DNA of 64,000 bases, taken from the NCBI RefSeq assembly GCF_026151205.1, contig NC_087076.1, forward strand, positions 19,833,919 through 19,897,918. Reading direction: 5' to 3'. The translations under genes and the position numbers were made by a program. Positions 1-11,716 of the stretch are shown one piece after another. The DNA is from Bolinopsis microptera. Its lineage: Eukaryota; Ctenophora; Tentaculata; Lobata; Bolinopsidae. The notes under the pieces were generated by a model. It saw only the letters and a program-made list of their open reading frames with translations, was not told where the DNA came from and did not search any database. How positions within the stretch are numbered: position 1 is the first letter of the stretch; every line of letters begins with the position of its first letter.

Positions 1-1041
1 GGTTATCAAAAGAACTTCGACTGACTCTGAAAGGAGGAGTGTCAATAATTCATTATTTAAATATATCAAAAGGAACATACTCGGTGATCCACTTCCACAG
101 ACCATTTCAAAATCACTAATTTAACAAGAATTCAAGATAAGTTAACCGTAAGTTAACAGTAATGCAGTTATTGAGCAATTAATTCTATCTAAGGGTATTG
201 GTGATATAATGTAGACAGTTAATAAGTATAAGCATAGTGTGTGTAATTTATCGTCACGTGACTACTGCTAGTGACCCCTATCATTATTTTGAATGAGTGA
301 TTTCTAAAATTGTCATTTCCGGGTGCTCATAAAGAAGAAATAGCCAATATCTTAGTGGCTTATAATTATATGTGTATTATACTTACCGATAAATCTAGTC
401 TCTTGGTTAGCTTATTAATAGTTCAATCAATCAGGACCAGTAGATAGATTTGTGTGGTTTACGAATGAATTTAGGATAAGCTAGCCAGCCACGAAAATAA
501 TGGATAGAGGACCAATAAGGGTGCAAAATTAAACGGAGACGGTAGATTAATGGTAAAATTTTGACATTTTAATTCCTATTTTATCATAGCACCAAGGAGG
601 CTACTTCCACCTTCAAACTAACATTTGTCTGGTGTTCCCCTGGTACAGAGATTGGGCATATGACTGACGGCTAAACTATGACCAAGTTCAGGAAAATGCT
701 CTCAGTTTTACAGAAACGACAGAACCGCCATTTCAAGACCAAGAGTAGTGACTGTAAAGTATATATACTTTATATATAATTACAAGACTTGAGTTATATT
801 GTTAACTTAATTATTAGTTTTTCTGGATTCTGAACCACGTGGATTTCATTTTCCAAATTAATAAATTCCAAATTAATAAATAAGCTCTCTAATAAGTTTT
901 TGAGTCAACATGCGGAGCACATTGAAAGGTGCTCGCATAGAGACATATTTTAGAAACAACCAGTTATAACAGCTGATGGTTATATTATATGAATTTTACT
1001 TGATAAAGTGCTTATCTTAAAGTTAAATGTTTTTACAGGCT
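1..1041. other. intergenic, no gene seen
   Basis: AT-rich sequence without a convincing reading frame, splice-linked exon or RNA gene. It ends at the target-site duplication of the Penelope-like insertion that follows. Confidence 0.6.
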
Positions 1042-2171
1042 CTAATGATGTAGACAGTTTTTGGGTTTTTCCAAATAGTTTCTGATTATTCTGATTTGCG
1101 ACAAATGATATTGCACTGTTAGGATAAACGACGTTTCAAAGTAACAACTTCTTATTCATGCTGACAAAATTGGTAAATATGTGAGAAAACTGTCTCATAA
1201 AATTTATTAATCAAAAATGGCTAAACGACAACAAATTGTTCAAATACTCGACTAAAATTAGAATCAAAATCTATATATATACAACACTACTCGATCTGCT
1301 ATTCAATAAACTTAAAACATCCACTAAACAGCGAGTACGTGATTGTGATCGTGTGATGGAATGACATGTACAGTGATAACAGATGATTTAAGATGTAAGT
1401 GATAACAGATGATAAGGTAAAAGATACAATACATGTGAGATGGTGTATACACAATGTGAGTGAAAATATAGTGAGTGGTTACTGATTGTGAGTGAGATGT
1501 GAAAAAACATTAAAACTTACTACTGCTAGAAAACTTAAACTGTATGCAATAAAAAGGGAATGAATATCTAAAATTCTTCAGTACTAGCTATGATAAAACG
1601 TTTAATAGTATCCAGTTCTTCTCTCTTGTTAATTGTAGGGTTCAGATTAATAATAAACATCGCTTCAAAAATCTTTCTTCTGACAGTATTGGGTTCAATT
1701 CTTAAAATATCTACTTCTAAACTGGGATTTAACCCCTCATGACAGCTCGAATAATGTATGGCAAAAGCTTGACTAACATTAGAAGGGGTAGCAGGGTAGG
1801 TAGCGTAACGTAAGTGTTCTCCTACACGAGCATGTACTTTCCTACTGGTTTCTCCAACGTACAGCTGGTCACATAATTTACACTTAATCTTATATACAAC
1901 ATTCTTCACTTCACAATCTTTATTACAAACTATCAAAGGACAAATTTTACATGAATTAATACTGCACACACGTTTATCATACGGTCTGTTACTACATAAA
2001 ATATTTCTCAATTTCGAAGTAGGTTTAAAGTTTACTTTAATAGGTAAATTGTTCTGCTTTACATAATTTCTAATCTTATTGCTAGTACTGTCCGAAATAA
2101 AATCTAAATTAAGAACTGTCCTGGAATCATCCTCAACACTCTGACGCCTGTTAGAATTACTAATGATGTAG
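1042..2171 (-). mobile_element. 5'-truncated Penelope-like retroelement, copy 1
   Basis: The insertion is bounded by a 12-bp direct duplication, CTAATGATGTAG, at 1042-1053 and 2160-2171. It carries, on the minus strand, the C-terminal GIY-YIG part of a Penelope-like element followed by about 510 bp of 3' non-coding sequence. The reverse transcriptase part is missing, so the copy is truncated at its 5' end (right side). The non-coding part and the first 20 codons' worth of coding end reappear at 15938-16531. The outer TAG of the left duplication may also belong to the element, so the duplication could be 9-12 bp. Confidence 0.85.
1568..2158 (-). CDS. GIY-YIG endonuclease C-terminal fragment of a Penelope-like element
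   Basis: Open frame of 197 codons, truncated at its N-terminal side by the element border; the first Met (position 2011) is internal. The frame shows a Cys-rich lead (C..C...C..C pattern around RNILCSNRP and KDCEVKN) followed by the GIY-YIG core: VYKIKCKLCDQLYVGET, a basic R...R..EH segment and a late INPTIN motif, the order known from Penelope endonuclease domains. In intact elements this domain follows the reverse transcriptase and nicks target DNA for retrotransposition. Here no reverse transcriptase is present, so the piece is a relic rather than a functional gene. No stop or frameshift lies inside the remaining frame, which suggests a young copy. Confidence 0.85.
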   Translation of the reverse strand, partial: NSNRRQSVEDDSRTVLNLDFISDSTSNKIRNYVKQNNLPIKVNFKPTSKLRNILCSNRPYDKRVCSINSCKICPLIVCNKDCEVKNVVYKIKCKLCDQLYVGETSRKVHARVGEHLRYATYPATPSNVSQAFAIHYSSCHEGLNPSLEVDILRIEPNTVRRKIFEAMFIINLNPTINKREELDTIKRFIIASTEEF

Positions 2172-3237
2172 TTTTACAATTTCGAGCCTTACGTTGTGTG
2201 TTTCCCTTTATCACAGCTTCAGAACAATTTACCAGATGTTCATTTATTTGGTTATGTTAAACGGTCCTATTATGTTTCAGCCTCATCAGTGGTCACCATG
2301 AAATTGCTCGACTGTAAACCCTTCACATTTATCAGTAGCTTTATAACATCACTCTCGAGAAATTGGTTTAATGTTGTGTTACGTTTCAGAAGGTAATCGC
2401 AATATAAAGTGACAACACTATATAATGACAAGCACTTTATAATGACAGCTGATATTTGTCACTATATAGCGTGAAAAACGCAGAATGGAGCTTAAATCCA
2501 GGGTCACGTGACCTTCATTAGTTAGCCAGCAAAGGAGAGCGAGTTTGGAATAGTTTACTGAAATTTTTAGACAAAATCTCTGTGTTATTATTATGTGGGA
2601 CCACGTCTGGTGGTCAATTAATTTGCTTAGGAAGAGGGGGGTGTCAACACATGTTACACACTGTGACAGTCCAATGATCAATAAGAGGTCGGCTTTCTAA
2701 TCACCATGATCTCCGTAGATATGTTAGCAACTCTTGAATAAATTTAAGCGTTTGAACCCACCACTGACCGCAGTCAGTATCTACCTTATCTACATTATCT
2801 ACATGAACATAGTGGCATTAGCTTCATGACATTACACTCGTGAGAGGGGGCTTCCATTGCACCATGTTACTATGATCATGGTTACATGATTCGTGTTGTT
2901 AGAGTAAAGTAGTAAATATGGAGCTATTTTCTTAGTCCCTCGTATAACAAACGCACGCCATTAGGCTTTGAAAGCGATCCATACCCCTAGTGTATTGACA
3001 TTAACACATCCACGGGCTAGTACACTCCAAGATTCTCGGCTGCCTTCTCCATCACATAATCGTCAGGAAACAATGAGAAGGAAAATGAGGAGGAGTTAGC
3101 ATTAGTGAGCACAATAAAACAGAGCTTTGTAATCCCCCCTCATGCTCTCACAGTCCTAATGATTGTTCTCGGTGATGATCCACACTCTCACTGGAACACC
3201 TTTTGTTTGTTTCCCCGCAGATGAAGGTGAGCCCGCA
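2172..3237. other. intergenic, no gene seen
   Basis: Short frames here have no recognisable motif and no splice partners. I see nothing supportable. Confidence 0.5.
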
Positions 3238-3239
3238 TA

Positions 3240-3417
3240 CAGTGAAACCCCGACTTATCGTGCCCCAATTTACAGCAAAACCTAATTTGTCGTGACCACT
3301 GACCATTCCCTTCCCAAAATAAAGAATTAACATAGTTAATGTGAAATATCATAACCCCTTAATATACTGCGGCTGTTTCTTTTCCCCCAGACTCCTCGGA
3401 AAATCGAGGTTTTACTG
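3240..3417. mobile_element. pogo/Tigger-like MITE 1 (178 bp)
   Basis: Flanked by TA on both sides (3238-3239 and 3418-3419). The left end reads CAGTGAAACCCCGACTTATC and the right end, read on the minus strand, CAGTAAAACCTCGATTTTCC, i.e. imperfect terminal inverted repeats of the CAGTNAAACC type typical of pogo/Tigger Tc1-mariner elements with TA target duplications. It encodes nothing. Two further members of the family are at 15851 and 62439. Confidence 0.8.
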
Positions 3418-3566
3418 TATTAGTGTATTGTAGACCGCGTAAATCCACGTTGAAGATTGATTGCCATTTTATCAGTAAGCAGAATTTGAGGTAGAAGATT
3501 ATTCTAATTTAATTCAGTAACTGAGCCTGCTTCTAATTGTACAGGCTTGGTGTACTCTATCACTAC

Positions 3567-4427
3567 ATGAGTTCAATGAAGGAGATGGAGGAAGCTCTAG
3601 CTGCTCTTGACGACTACTTCTCCGATCTAGATGATGAATATGAGTCCTTATTCAAAAACATTCTCCGGGCTACTGGTTGCAGCAGTGTGTCAGAGCTGAA
3701 AGCTGATAAAATGATGAAACCAACAATTAAGAAGGAAGAATTGACAACTTGGCTCGAAGATAGCGTTGATGTTATGGTGAGGGCTCGACAGGCTCTGTTC
3801 CTTGCAGAAGCAACAATGGAAACCCTACTGGATCAGACAATTAACGATAAGTTTAGCATCATCAGCCTACAAAATATTGTTATCGAAAAGCAGGATCAGA
3901 ATTTGCAGGAAATTTCCTCAATTGTTCAGAATGAAATGAGGGGCCACTGCAACATTGCTAAAAGCAAAAAGAGCTGTAAGAAATCTGATGGTGATGTTGC
4001 AAAAGGAAACATCAAAACAGGGAATAAATCAGTGTCTAAGGAAGAAGACAGGAGCAAGAACTTGATAGTTTTTGGACTAACTGAAGAAAATAATGAAGAT
4101 TTGGAATCAAAAGTTTCTGATGTGTTAAAGTCTGTTGGCGAAAAGCCAAGAATACTGGACTGTATCAGGATGGATAGAGGAGATAATAAAGCCTCTACCA
4201 GGCCTGTCAAAGTAACGCTCACCAGCCCCCAAACAGTACACACAATCCTACAACAGAGCAGTAGTGTAAGGAGCGTAGATCGTTATAAAGGTGTATTGAT
4301 AGCCCCAGACAGATCAAGTGAGGAACGGTTTCAGAAGTTAGTGGAAATGATGAAGGAGTTCATTAAGACTGATCCATCAAAATATTATTACATGAAGAGA
4401 AAATTATTGGGTGGGGAGGAGACTTAA
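3567..4427 (+). CDS. LINE ORF1-like protein (stand-alone)
   Basis: A 286-residue frame from the ATG at 3567; the frame is open upstream to a pyrimidine/TACAG acceptor-like site at 3543, so an upstream exon cannot be excluded. Residues 1-140 are acidic and helical with heptad-like leucines (likely coiled coil). A Lys/Ser-rich basic linker follows. The C-terminal third (from about RSKNLIVFGLTEEN through DCIRMDR, RPVKVTL and YKGVLIAPDRSSEER) matches the pattern I know from ORF1/gag-like proteins that precede endonuclease-reverse transcriptase ORFs in invertebrate non-LTR retrotransposons; these bind nucleic acid. No reverse transcriptase follows within the next 10 kb, so this is either a truncated insertion or a domesticated copy. 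No target duplication was found. Confidence 0.6.
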   Translation: MSSMKEMEEALAALDDYFSDLDDEYESLFKNILRATGCSSVSELKADKMMKPTIKKEELTTWLEDSVDVMVRARQALFLAEATMETLLDQTINDKFSIISLQNIVIEKQDQNLQEISSIVQNEMRGHCNIAKSKKSCKKSDGDVAKGNIKTGNKSVSKEEDRSKNLIVFGLTEENNEDLESKVSDVLKSVGEKPRILDCIRMDRGDNKASTRPVKVTLTSPQTVHTILQQSSSVRSVDRYKGVLIAPDRSSEERFQKLVEMMKEFIKTDPSKYYYMKRKLLGGEET

Positions 4428-4816
4428 ATAGAAGGAGTAATGAATATTGTTTTTTACTTTGAAGGGAAGTTTTGCTGTAGTCGTAGATTTGCTATAACAG
4501 TACTTTTAATTCATCCAGGTTTTCACCGAAAGCCTCGAGTTTGAACAGTTTGAAAGATTTATTTGAAATTGTATGATGCTAACTTGCTAAGAAATTATCA
4601 AAAATAACATTATCAAAAACGTTCACTTCTCTAATTTCCACTTAAATTTTCATTTGTGAGTACCCTAAATAGTTTATAACGGTTGGGTTGTTGCTGAAAC
4701 AGAAAAGTTTTGACTGTTTCAAGTTAGTAAGAGAACTTTAAATAATGATAATTATACAAATAATTATTTGTATATTTGCTCAAACAAATATTCATCGAAC
4801 ACATATTTCTAAGAGA
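4428..4816. other. intergenic / promoter side of the secreted-protein gene
   Basis: AT-rich, no gene. It separates the ORF1-like frame from the first exon of the gene starting at 4817; no clear TATA box was identified. Confidence 0.4.
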
Positions 4817-7800
4817 ATGATATTCTTGCTGTGGATGTTAACGACTCTGATTGGAAATGCTGCACATGCATCTGTTACAAGTTAGTTGTTAACATTGAAT
4901 GTTGCTTAATTAAACAATTGTTTAATTAAACTATTATTTAATAAACCAATTAAATTTTATCATTTTGCATTTGAGACAGGTAATTTAAATAGATACAATT
5001 TCCTTTTGTTTGAAAAGTCGTCCCTTACACCTTATCTTGGCGCTGTTCATTAACCAATAGTAACACACCATTCGAAATAACAGGTAGATCCGACGGTAGA
5101 ATGTAGATCAACTCCCGTTTTCTCAACCGTGAAACTTCAAACCCCGGACCAAATCAATACTGTAACAATCAAAATTGCCGGAAATAAGTTGGTCCGAAAT
5201 TTGAAGCTCAGTGTAATTGTATAGTCGACAAGCATGACAATCCGAAATTTTGTGTGCAACGGTGATAAATTGGTTCAGGGTTTTTTTGGTCCAGGGTTCG
5301 ATGTTTTACTCTATTATTGTATCGACTGTTAGCCGATATTTACTAACTTTGAGTTAGTTATGTAAGCTAATTTTCATTCCAGTTTTTGACGTTACTCCAG
5401 TGGAACAGAACACTGTTCAAAGATTTGAAGCATTAGAAATGTACGAGGAAACATCCACATTTGTTTTCAATGGTACGATATAGTGAATACAGTGACATTA
5501 TATTTAGCTTATTACTTTATTAGATGATTTCAATACGAGCTGACAAATTTCCATGGATAGTGATTAGTGGACACTGATCTTAATTAAATATAGGCACTTT
5601 CTTCTTAATAGTTTCTAATTCTTGATTATTAGTCACTAATAGTAATTCTATTGATATTACAACTCTAAAACTCTATTTTTCAGGAAAGTTTAAATCGATC
5701 GAAGGAAACACAACATTGTTTATAGGACTAACTCTAGATGATGGCTCGTTTAACGATGATAATAACAGAGCTTACGAGATAGCAATACAGCGGCACCAGA
5801 TTGGTGTTTGGGCCTACACTCCCCGTAAAGAGGGTGAGTAGTTACTCATTAAGTACTGTTTAGTACTGTCAGTGTAGTGATCAGCACGTGTGAACATAGA
5901 AATACTGTCTGAAGTACAGGGTGGTTATTAATTAAACTAACTACAAAGTTGTTTTAGTAAAAGTTTGGAGTTGCTCAGATAATCTGAGTAACTCCAATAA
6001 ACTACTCGTATATAATTTTACTATTACACCCTGTCCATAACACCACAATAAACACGTTATCTTCAGGTGGTAAAAGGACAAACTTCAGGAAAAGTGGACA
6101 AAATTACGATTACAATTTCAAAGAAGGCGATGATTTTGAATTAACAATGGACGTTAAGAAATCCGGAGGATTGAGATTCAGTCTGAAATCAGGAGAAACA
6201 AGATTTACACGTATGTCTTACACAATCAATTAAACTTCCGACGAATACTGTTTATTATTTAGAAGTATGTATTATCATCTATTGGTGTGTATTCTTACTG
6301 CTTCTAATGATGATAATTTCAGTAACGAAACCTAATGGATTCTTTTCGTCGTCATTCTCTGTGTGGGAGGATGCAAAATTAATGGTAAATCTAAACTTTT
6401 ATCTTGGTACACTAAATTAATCATTTATATGATGGTTCACTAAATTCTGCATTAAATTTCAAATTCTGAAAGATCATTGATCATGTACATTGTACATACA
6501 TCGTAACGGCCAAAGGAGTACGGTTTTATCTGGGTGATCACTCACTTTACCAATCCCGAGATAATACGTCACGTGGACAACCGATCATTTGTCTTGTTAA
6601 CTAAAAACATCCCTGCAGTCTCACAACTTATCATTCCTTCAGTTGGAACTGCAAACAAACAACGCCCTAGTCTTCACTTCGATAGTAGCAACAACTGGCG
6701 GATCAAGTGACGGATCAGATGACCAGACCACAATCACCTGCCCAACTGGCCAAAGGAACGACTCTCCGACCAGCTGTGTGCCATGTCCGGATAACTATTA
6801 CGGAACTGACGGAATAAACTGTAAAGCATGTCCGGGTCAGAGCACTTCTCCGTCCGGATCTGATGAACTAACGGACTGTGTTTGCAACGAAAACTTTTAC
6901 AGAGTGTACACTAAGGCAGTTAATTGTGAGGCATGTCCATCCAACGGTTTCTCGGACCGAGGAGCAACTTCAGTCGCTCAGTGCAAATGTCCAGCAGACC
7001 ACTATAAGATAAAGAAAGGGAAATGTTCGAGCTGTCCTCCGAATTCCTCTTCAGAGGTAGGATCTAACAATGCGGGGGATTGCAGATGCCAAGAAAACTA
7101 CTACAAGGACGGTGCTAATTGTCTGAAATGTCCAAAGGGAACAAAGTCCTTGCTGGGATCATCAAGAGTCAAAGATTGTAAGAAGGTCAGGGAGAAACTG
7201 ATTGGTGAGATAACTCCGTTAAGTGCTGAAAACTCCCACACTTATGGGGCGAACGAGGAAAAGTTTGCTGCTAAATACGCTTTTGACCTGATCTTCGAAA
7301 CCTGGGCTAAACCAGTGGCGAATTTTGACGGTGAATCTTGGATCGAGTTGAAACTAGATGAAGTGCACTGTATCCGACGGATAGAACGGTTCCACAAAGA
7401 TGGTAGTACCTATCTCACCTGGACCTGCTCCCCATCAGGGTGTATTTGTGAGGGTTATTACTTCTGCAACAAGTGCATTCTCACAGTATTCACCGTCGAT
7501 ACCGCTGCTGCTGTATCAGCCGGCTGTAAACACGGGAACAGGGTGAAGTTACGACAGAGGAGTGACCAACAATTCATGGTGTCGGAGATAGCTATCATTG
7601 AGAAACAAGGTAAGACACAGTAAAAGGCTGATTGTTAAACATTTTGTGATCGCAAAAGAAATTGGCTGCTATGAATGGTGATGTAGCACAATAAACAATA
7701 CTTATTCGATATACTATTTCAGCTACAACTAAAAGAGATAACACCAATAAGTGCTGAGAGCTCCCAAACTGTAGATAGTAACGAGGAGACGTATGCTGCT

Positions 7801-8512
7801 AGTAATGCCATAGATCTGGACCTGAAGACAATAGCCGCAGCAACTCCTGGTTCTGACAGTATGACCTGGTTAGAGTTAACTCTTGACCAGGTACACTGTG
7901 TTGACCAAGTGATATGGATTGGAAGTAGTGGTAGTCCTTTCATCACCTGGACCTGCTCTGATACAGACTGTAGTACCTGTGAAGGTAAATACTGCAGCTT
8001 CAACACAGTCACAGTGCGCTCAGACGGAGCAACTTCCGGAAACCTTCCTTCTATATCCAGCTGCATATATGGAAACAGGGTGAAGTTAGTGAATAATAAC
8101 GGTGATAATGATATCTTTGGTGTGGCCGAGATGGTGGTAACAAGGAAAGAAGGTGAGGAGTTGTTTCTTAACTCAACACTTTCCAACTGAACTCTTGTTG
8201 CGCATAATCTGTTATGCCTATATAGTATATATTATGTATTTATAAATTTTACATTTTCAGCTTTAATAACTCTAAAAAGTACGAATTAACTCAAGAAAGC
8301 AGAAAAAAAATAATAACCAATCAATGATTCAGCCACGTGCAAGACCGTCGACCCTAATTTAGAGATCACAGTGACAAAGGATCAGTTACCGGCTGAGCAT
8401 GGAACGGAAATAACTTACCAATGCCCGCAACAATACTTCAAGTTCAAACAAGCGGCCTGTTGGGACGGAGATATAAAATTCTCTGGCGGATCTCCAGACT
8501 GCTCCACGATAG
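4817..8512 (+). CDS. secreted multidomain protein: jelly-roll-like, Cys-rich GCC repeats, two lectin-like domains, Sushi (3' end open)
   Basis: Exons read with GT...AG borders and matching phases: 4817-4880, 5383-5472, 5684-5833, 6067-6210, 6323-6384, 6643-7609, 7736-8152, 8333-8512, giving 691 residues with an open 3' end. The first 20 residues (MIFLLWMLTTLIGN...) are a signal peptide. Exons 2-5 form a beta-rich domain resembling galectin/FAMeT-type jelly rolls. Exon 6 encodes four Cys-rich ephrin-receptor-like GCC2/GCC3-type repeats and a discoidin/fucolectin-like domain (ITPLSAENS...WIELKLDEVHC...WTC); exon 7 repeats that lectin-like domain. Exon 8 is a Sushi/CCP module (four Cys with C-W-D-G). 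Most introns are phase 1, typical of shuffled extracellular modules. The acceptor of exon 7 is chosen at 7735 because the stronger site at 7722 leads to a stop. The gene end is unresolved. Confidence 0.75.
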
Positions 8513-8828
8513 GTCTCGAATATTAATGTTAAGAATTAAGTCAGATTTGTGTTTTAAAAATAACAGAAATGTAAAGAATGTTCCTCTAAATCATAGGGAA
8601 TGGTTGGAATATTTTTTACATTTTTTTTTTACATTTTACAAACCACAGCACAGCTGCGAATAGAAAAGCTGGCCCCCAAATTGAGAGCTTAACTGTAATT
8701 CTAGTGATTTAGATTTTAGCAGCAAGCTTTTCGCGTCCATGATTAAAGTTGTTTTCCATTTTAAAATATTTACTTAAAGTTATACTGACAATGCTTTACA
8801 AACAAGAAATTGATTGCAGCTATTTTGA
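8513..8828. other. intron or 3' flank of the secreted-protein gene
   Basis: Reading through the donor at 8513 gives GLEY and a stop, so this is either an intron or, if unspliced, the 3' end. No other feature seen. Confidence 0.35.
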
Positions 8829-9036
8829 CGTATGCCTTATCGGACGTTATTTAACCGTGAACACATCATTTTGAACAGACATTAAAATGAACGCTCAAAG
8901 GCATCCTCAAAGGCATCCATTTAATGTATTCAACTACCTTGTCGGACTTTATTTGAACGGATATTAAAATGAACGCTTGGGCCTCCAACATCAAATTAAA
9001 TGTCCGTTTAAATAAAGTCCGATAAGGTATTCATAA
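8829..9036. repeat. foldback (MITE-like) repeat
   Basis: Sequence around 8934-8964 (ACCTTGTCGGACTTTATTTG...) is nearly complementary to 9003-9033 (...AATAAAGTCCGATAAGGT), forming an imperfect stem of about 30 bp. A second, more diverged copy of the same arm lies at 8829-8855 (GCCTTATCGGACGTTATTTA). The phrase ATTAAAATGAACGCT also occurs twice. This looks like nested copies of a small foldback element. Confidence 0.65.
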
Positions 9037-9468
9037 TTAGTCATTGATTACAATTTTGAGCTGAGACAGCGAACTATTACGAAACAACAAGTGAGAGTTA
9101 AACAGCTGGGGAACGAAGCAATAATCTTTTAAAGCTTGAATTAAGGTTTAAAACATATCGTAAAAAAGGCAGGAAAGTTAGTTGAGATCCATGACTTCCC
9201 AATCAAAAATTATAAATCTATTAAGAAATTTCAAATCGATTATTCAATCTTATCTTTGCTTCAAATCAACAGAACAGTTACTTAGAGTTACTAAGAGTTA
9301 CTGAAATAATAATTAATGCACAATATTTCAGGATAACGGAGAGTCATGACAGGAAATGACAACGAGCTTTCTCAAATGACAAATGCACCTGAACTATTTA
9401 CAAACTGAGATTATTTATGAATATTATAATACTGAAAATAAATGTTTGTTTGTTTGTTTGTTTATAGA

Positions 9469-9549
9469 ACCCGTCCCCAATCTCGTATCGGAAAATGACT
9501 AAACTCAGGTCTGAGTGTGAATACGGGTGGTACCTGCAAGAGTGTTCAG
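9469..9549 (+). other. possible additional exon (Cys-rich, Sushi-like remnant)
   Basis: After TTTATAG at 9463-9468 a frame gives ...KLRSECEYGWYLQECS up to a GTAAGC donor at 9550, reminiscent of the centre of a Sushi module. Its phase does not match the phase-1 donor at 8513; in phase 1 the same stretch ends after EPVPNLVSEND with a stop, which could itself be the C-terminus of the upstream gene. I cannot decide between these readings. Confidence 0.25.
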
Positions 9550-9706
9550 TAAGCATTTAGAGTTCTGTAAAACTGCAGTTACAATTGTGCTAGAGTATTT
9601 TTAGTATATACGATTGGTATCAGATTTATATCCCTACATGCTTCCAAAATTTGTAAAGCCGTAGTACATACATATTATATTACACCGGAGCCTACACAGT
9701 GCAATC

Positions 9707-9763
9707 TCCTCCAGTCGATCTGCGCCGCGTATGTTTATATAAGCGCGCGGCGCAGACTGGAGG
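9707..9763. repeat. GC-rich hairpin
   Basis: CCTCCAGTC..CTGCGCCGCG is followed after an AT-rich loop (about 9730-9742) by CGCGCGGCGCAGACTGGAGG. The arms pair with one 3-nt bulge. It is much more GC-rich than its surroundings. Could be a cruciform or the tip of a foldback element; no mature RNA can be inferred. Confidence 0.6.
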
Positions 9764-10318
9764 AAACCACACTCTGCAAGTTCGATCCAGTGCAATGCTA
9801 CATGTACGTACTACGGCTTCATCTCCAACTTTCTGCACAATGTACTGGAATGTTTTGAAGGAAAAGAAAGAACAACAAAATTAATGATATATATAAATAA
9901 AATCAGCGATTTAATGTTAGCCTTAGGAGGGTAACTTTAATTCCCTGGTTTCTAAAATCAGCTTTTTAAAAAAAATAATAAAGTATGTAACGTCGATACC
10001 AAACCGATTATTGAGCGATAATAACTGAGTAGTTGATTCCTGGGTTGCGGAGTCATTCAGATGTTCCAGTTTTTTAATGTGGTTCTTGTTCAGTTCTTGA
10101 CCAGAAGTGTCTAATGAAGTAAGTCAGACAAGCAAACTCTTCCTTAAATGCTGATATAAGTCGTCTCAATCCCAGAAATTATGAATGATGACCCAGTGTA
10201 AAAGTGCAGAAATCGGCCGAAAATAACAAAGACTAAAAACAGTTAAAAAGTGACAGGATTCAAACACAAGGAAAATTAATAACTTAGAGCATAATAAGGA
10301 ATATCTCCTAACGTAATT
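9764..10318. other. intergenic, no gene seen
   Basis: No supportable coding or RNA feature; short frames only. Confidence 0.5.
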
Positions 10319-10857
10319 TTCTGAGAGGGTGAGAGGTTCTTTAATTAGATTTAGAGCTAATGATTAAAAGAGACCCACTAAAGGTACTAAATTAACCGGA
10401 CTGCTAGCAAGGAATCGAGATTGGGAATAAAAATAAAAGCGGAATAAAAAACTGAAAGCTAAAATATATACCGTTCTAGAATGCCTCCGCAAACTATTGC
10501 TCCTTTGTAATGCACACGTGTTAGTAAGTGTAGTAAAAAGATAAAAATAATTCTGAGAGGGTGAGAGGTTCTTTAATTAGAGCTAATGATTAAAAGAGAC
10601 CCACTAAAGGTACTAAATTAACCGGACTGCTAGCAAGGAATCGAGATTGGGAATAAAAATAAAAGCGGAATAAATTTTAAGATAATGAAACAGAAACTGA
10701 AAGCTAAAATATATACCGTTCTAGAATGCCTCCGCAAACTATTGCTCCTTTGTAATGCACACGTGTTAGTAAGTGTAGTAAAAAGATAAAAATAATTCTG
10801 AGAGGGTGAGAGGTTCTTTAATTAGAGCTAATGATTAAAAGAGACCCACTAAAGGAA
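10319..10857. repeat. tandem repeat, ~232-245-bp unit, 2.3 copies
   Basis: Three copies start with TTCTGAGAGGGTGAGAGGTT at 10319, 10551 and 10796; the first two are 232 and 245 bp and the third stops after about 62 bp. The copies are nearly identical apart from small indels (for example an extra segment in copy 1 near ATTTAGAGC and in copy 2 near TTTTAAGATAATG). Each full unit contains a CACACGTG motif. No coding potential. Confidence 0.85.
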
Positions 10858-11700
10858 AATAAATACTATACTGAAAATTATATAAGACACATTATGGTTG
10901 TACTTGTATCACAATTTCAAAAATTAAACTGCGTCTAAGATTTTTATATTTTATAATAATTTTATTTCTATTTGTTTGGGGTTTGTAATGGTTGCATGAC
11001 TTTTCATAAATGAATCGGGGTCTGATTGATTTACAACATATTTTGCTTAGAAATTTCAATTCGTTGACAGTTTTATCAACATTGAAGCCTTATTAATCGT
11101 ACACTGCTAACGATTTTGGACTCTGGTGTGTACAGTGTAATGGATAAAAAATTCTCAAACTAAAAATTAATTGGTTAACATCGCGTTTCATGGTTGTATA
11201 TAAACTTAAAGGATTCCAGCTTCTGTTTCTACAGTTCTCGTATCATGGGACTTTCATTAATTCAAATGGATACATTTATAGTCGTATTTCAATTTAAATT
11301 TCATATTATGTGAATGCAATTCTAAGTATAAAGTTTATAAAAATTATAATCGTTGCTCTACAATATGATTATGAACACTTTGTTAACTTGCAAGAGTCAC
11401 GAAATAGTCAATGTCATATCATGACTGCCATGACTAATTGCTTAATTTCTACTAATTCACTGATTGCTTATGATATAAACAAGCCAGACGTGAGAGCTCA
11501 GTATATCGGCGTGGTATCGCCATGGTTACCAAGGTGACACCATGGTTACCGAGGTATCATTCTCAGATAGTCCATTTAAAGATTTAAACAGGTGAAAAGA
11601 TATATGTTTTGCACTGGTCATCTTATCGTATTACAATTGAACGAGATCAATAAACTGACTTAATAACAGCTAATCAGTTACCGATATAAGTTGTATATTC
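10858..11700. other. intergenic, no gene seen
   Basis: AT-rich. A short imperfect repeat, CCATGGTTACC, occurs twice near 11520-11552. No gene supported. Confidence 0.45.
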
Positions 11701-11716
11701 TATAAACATGCTCGAG

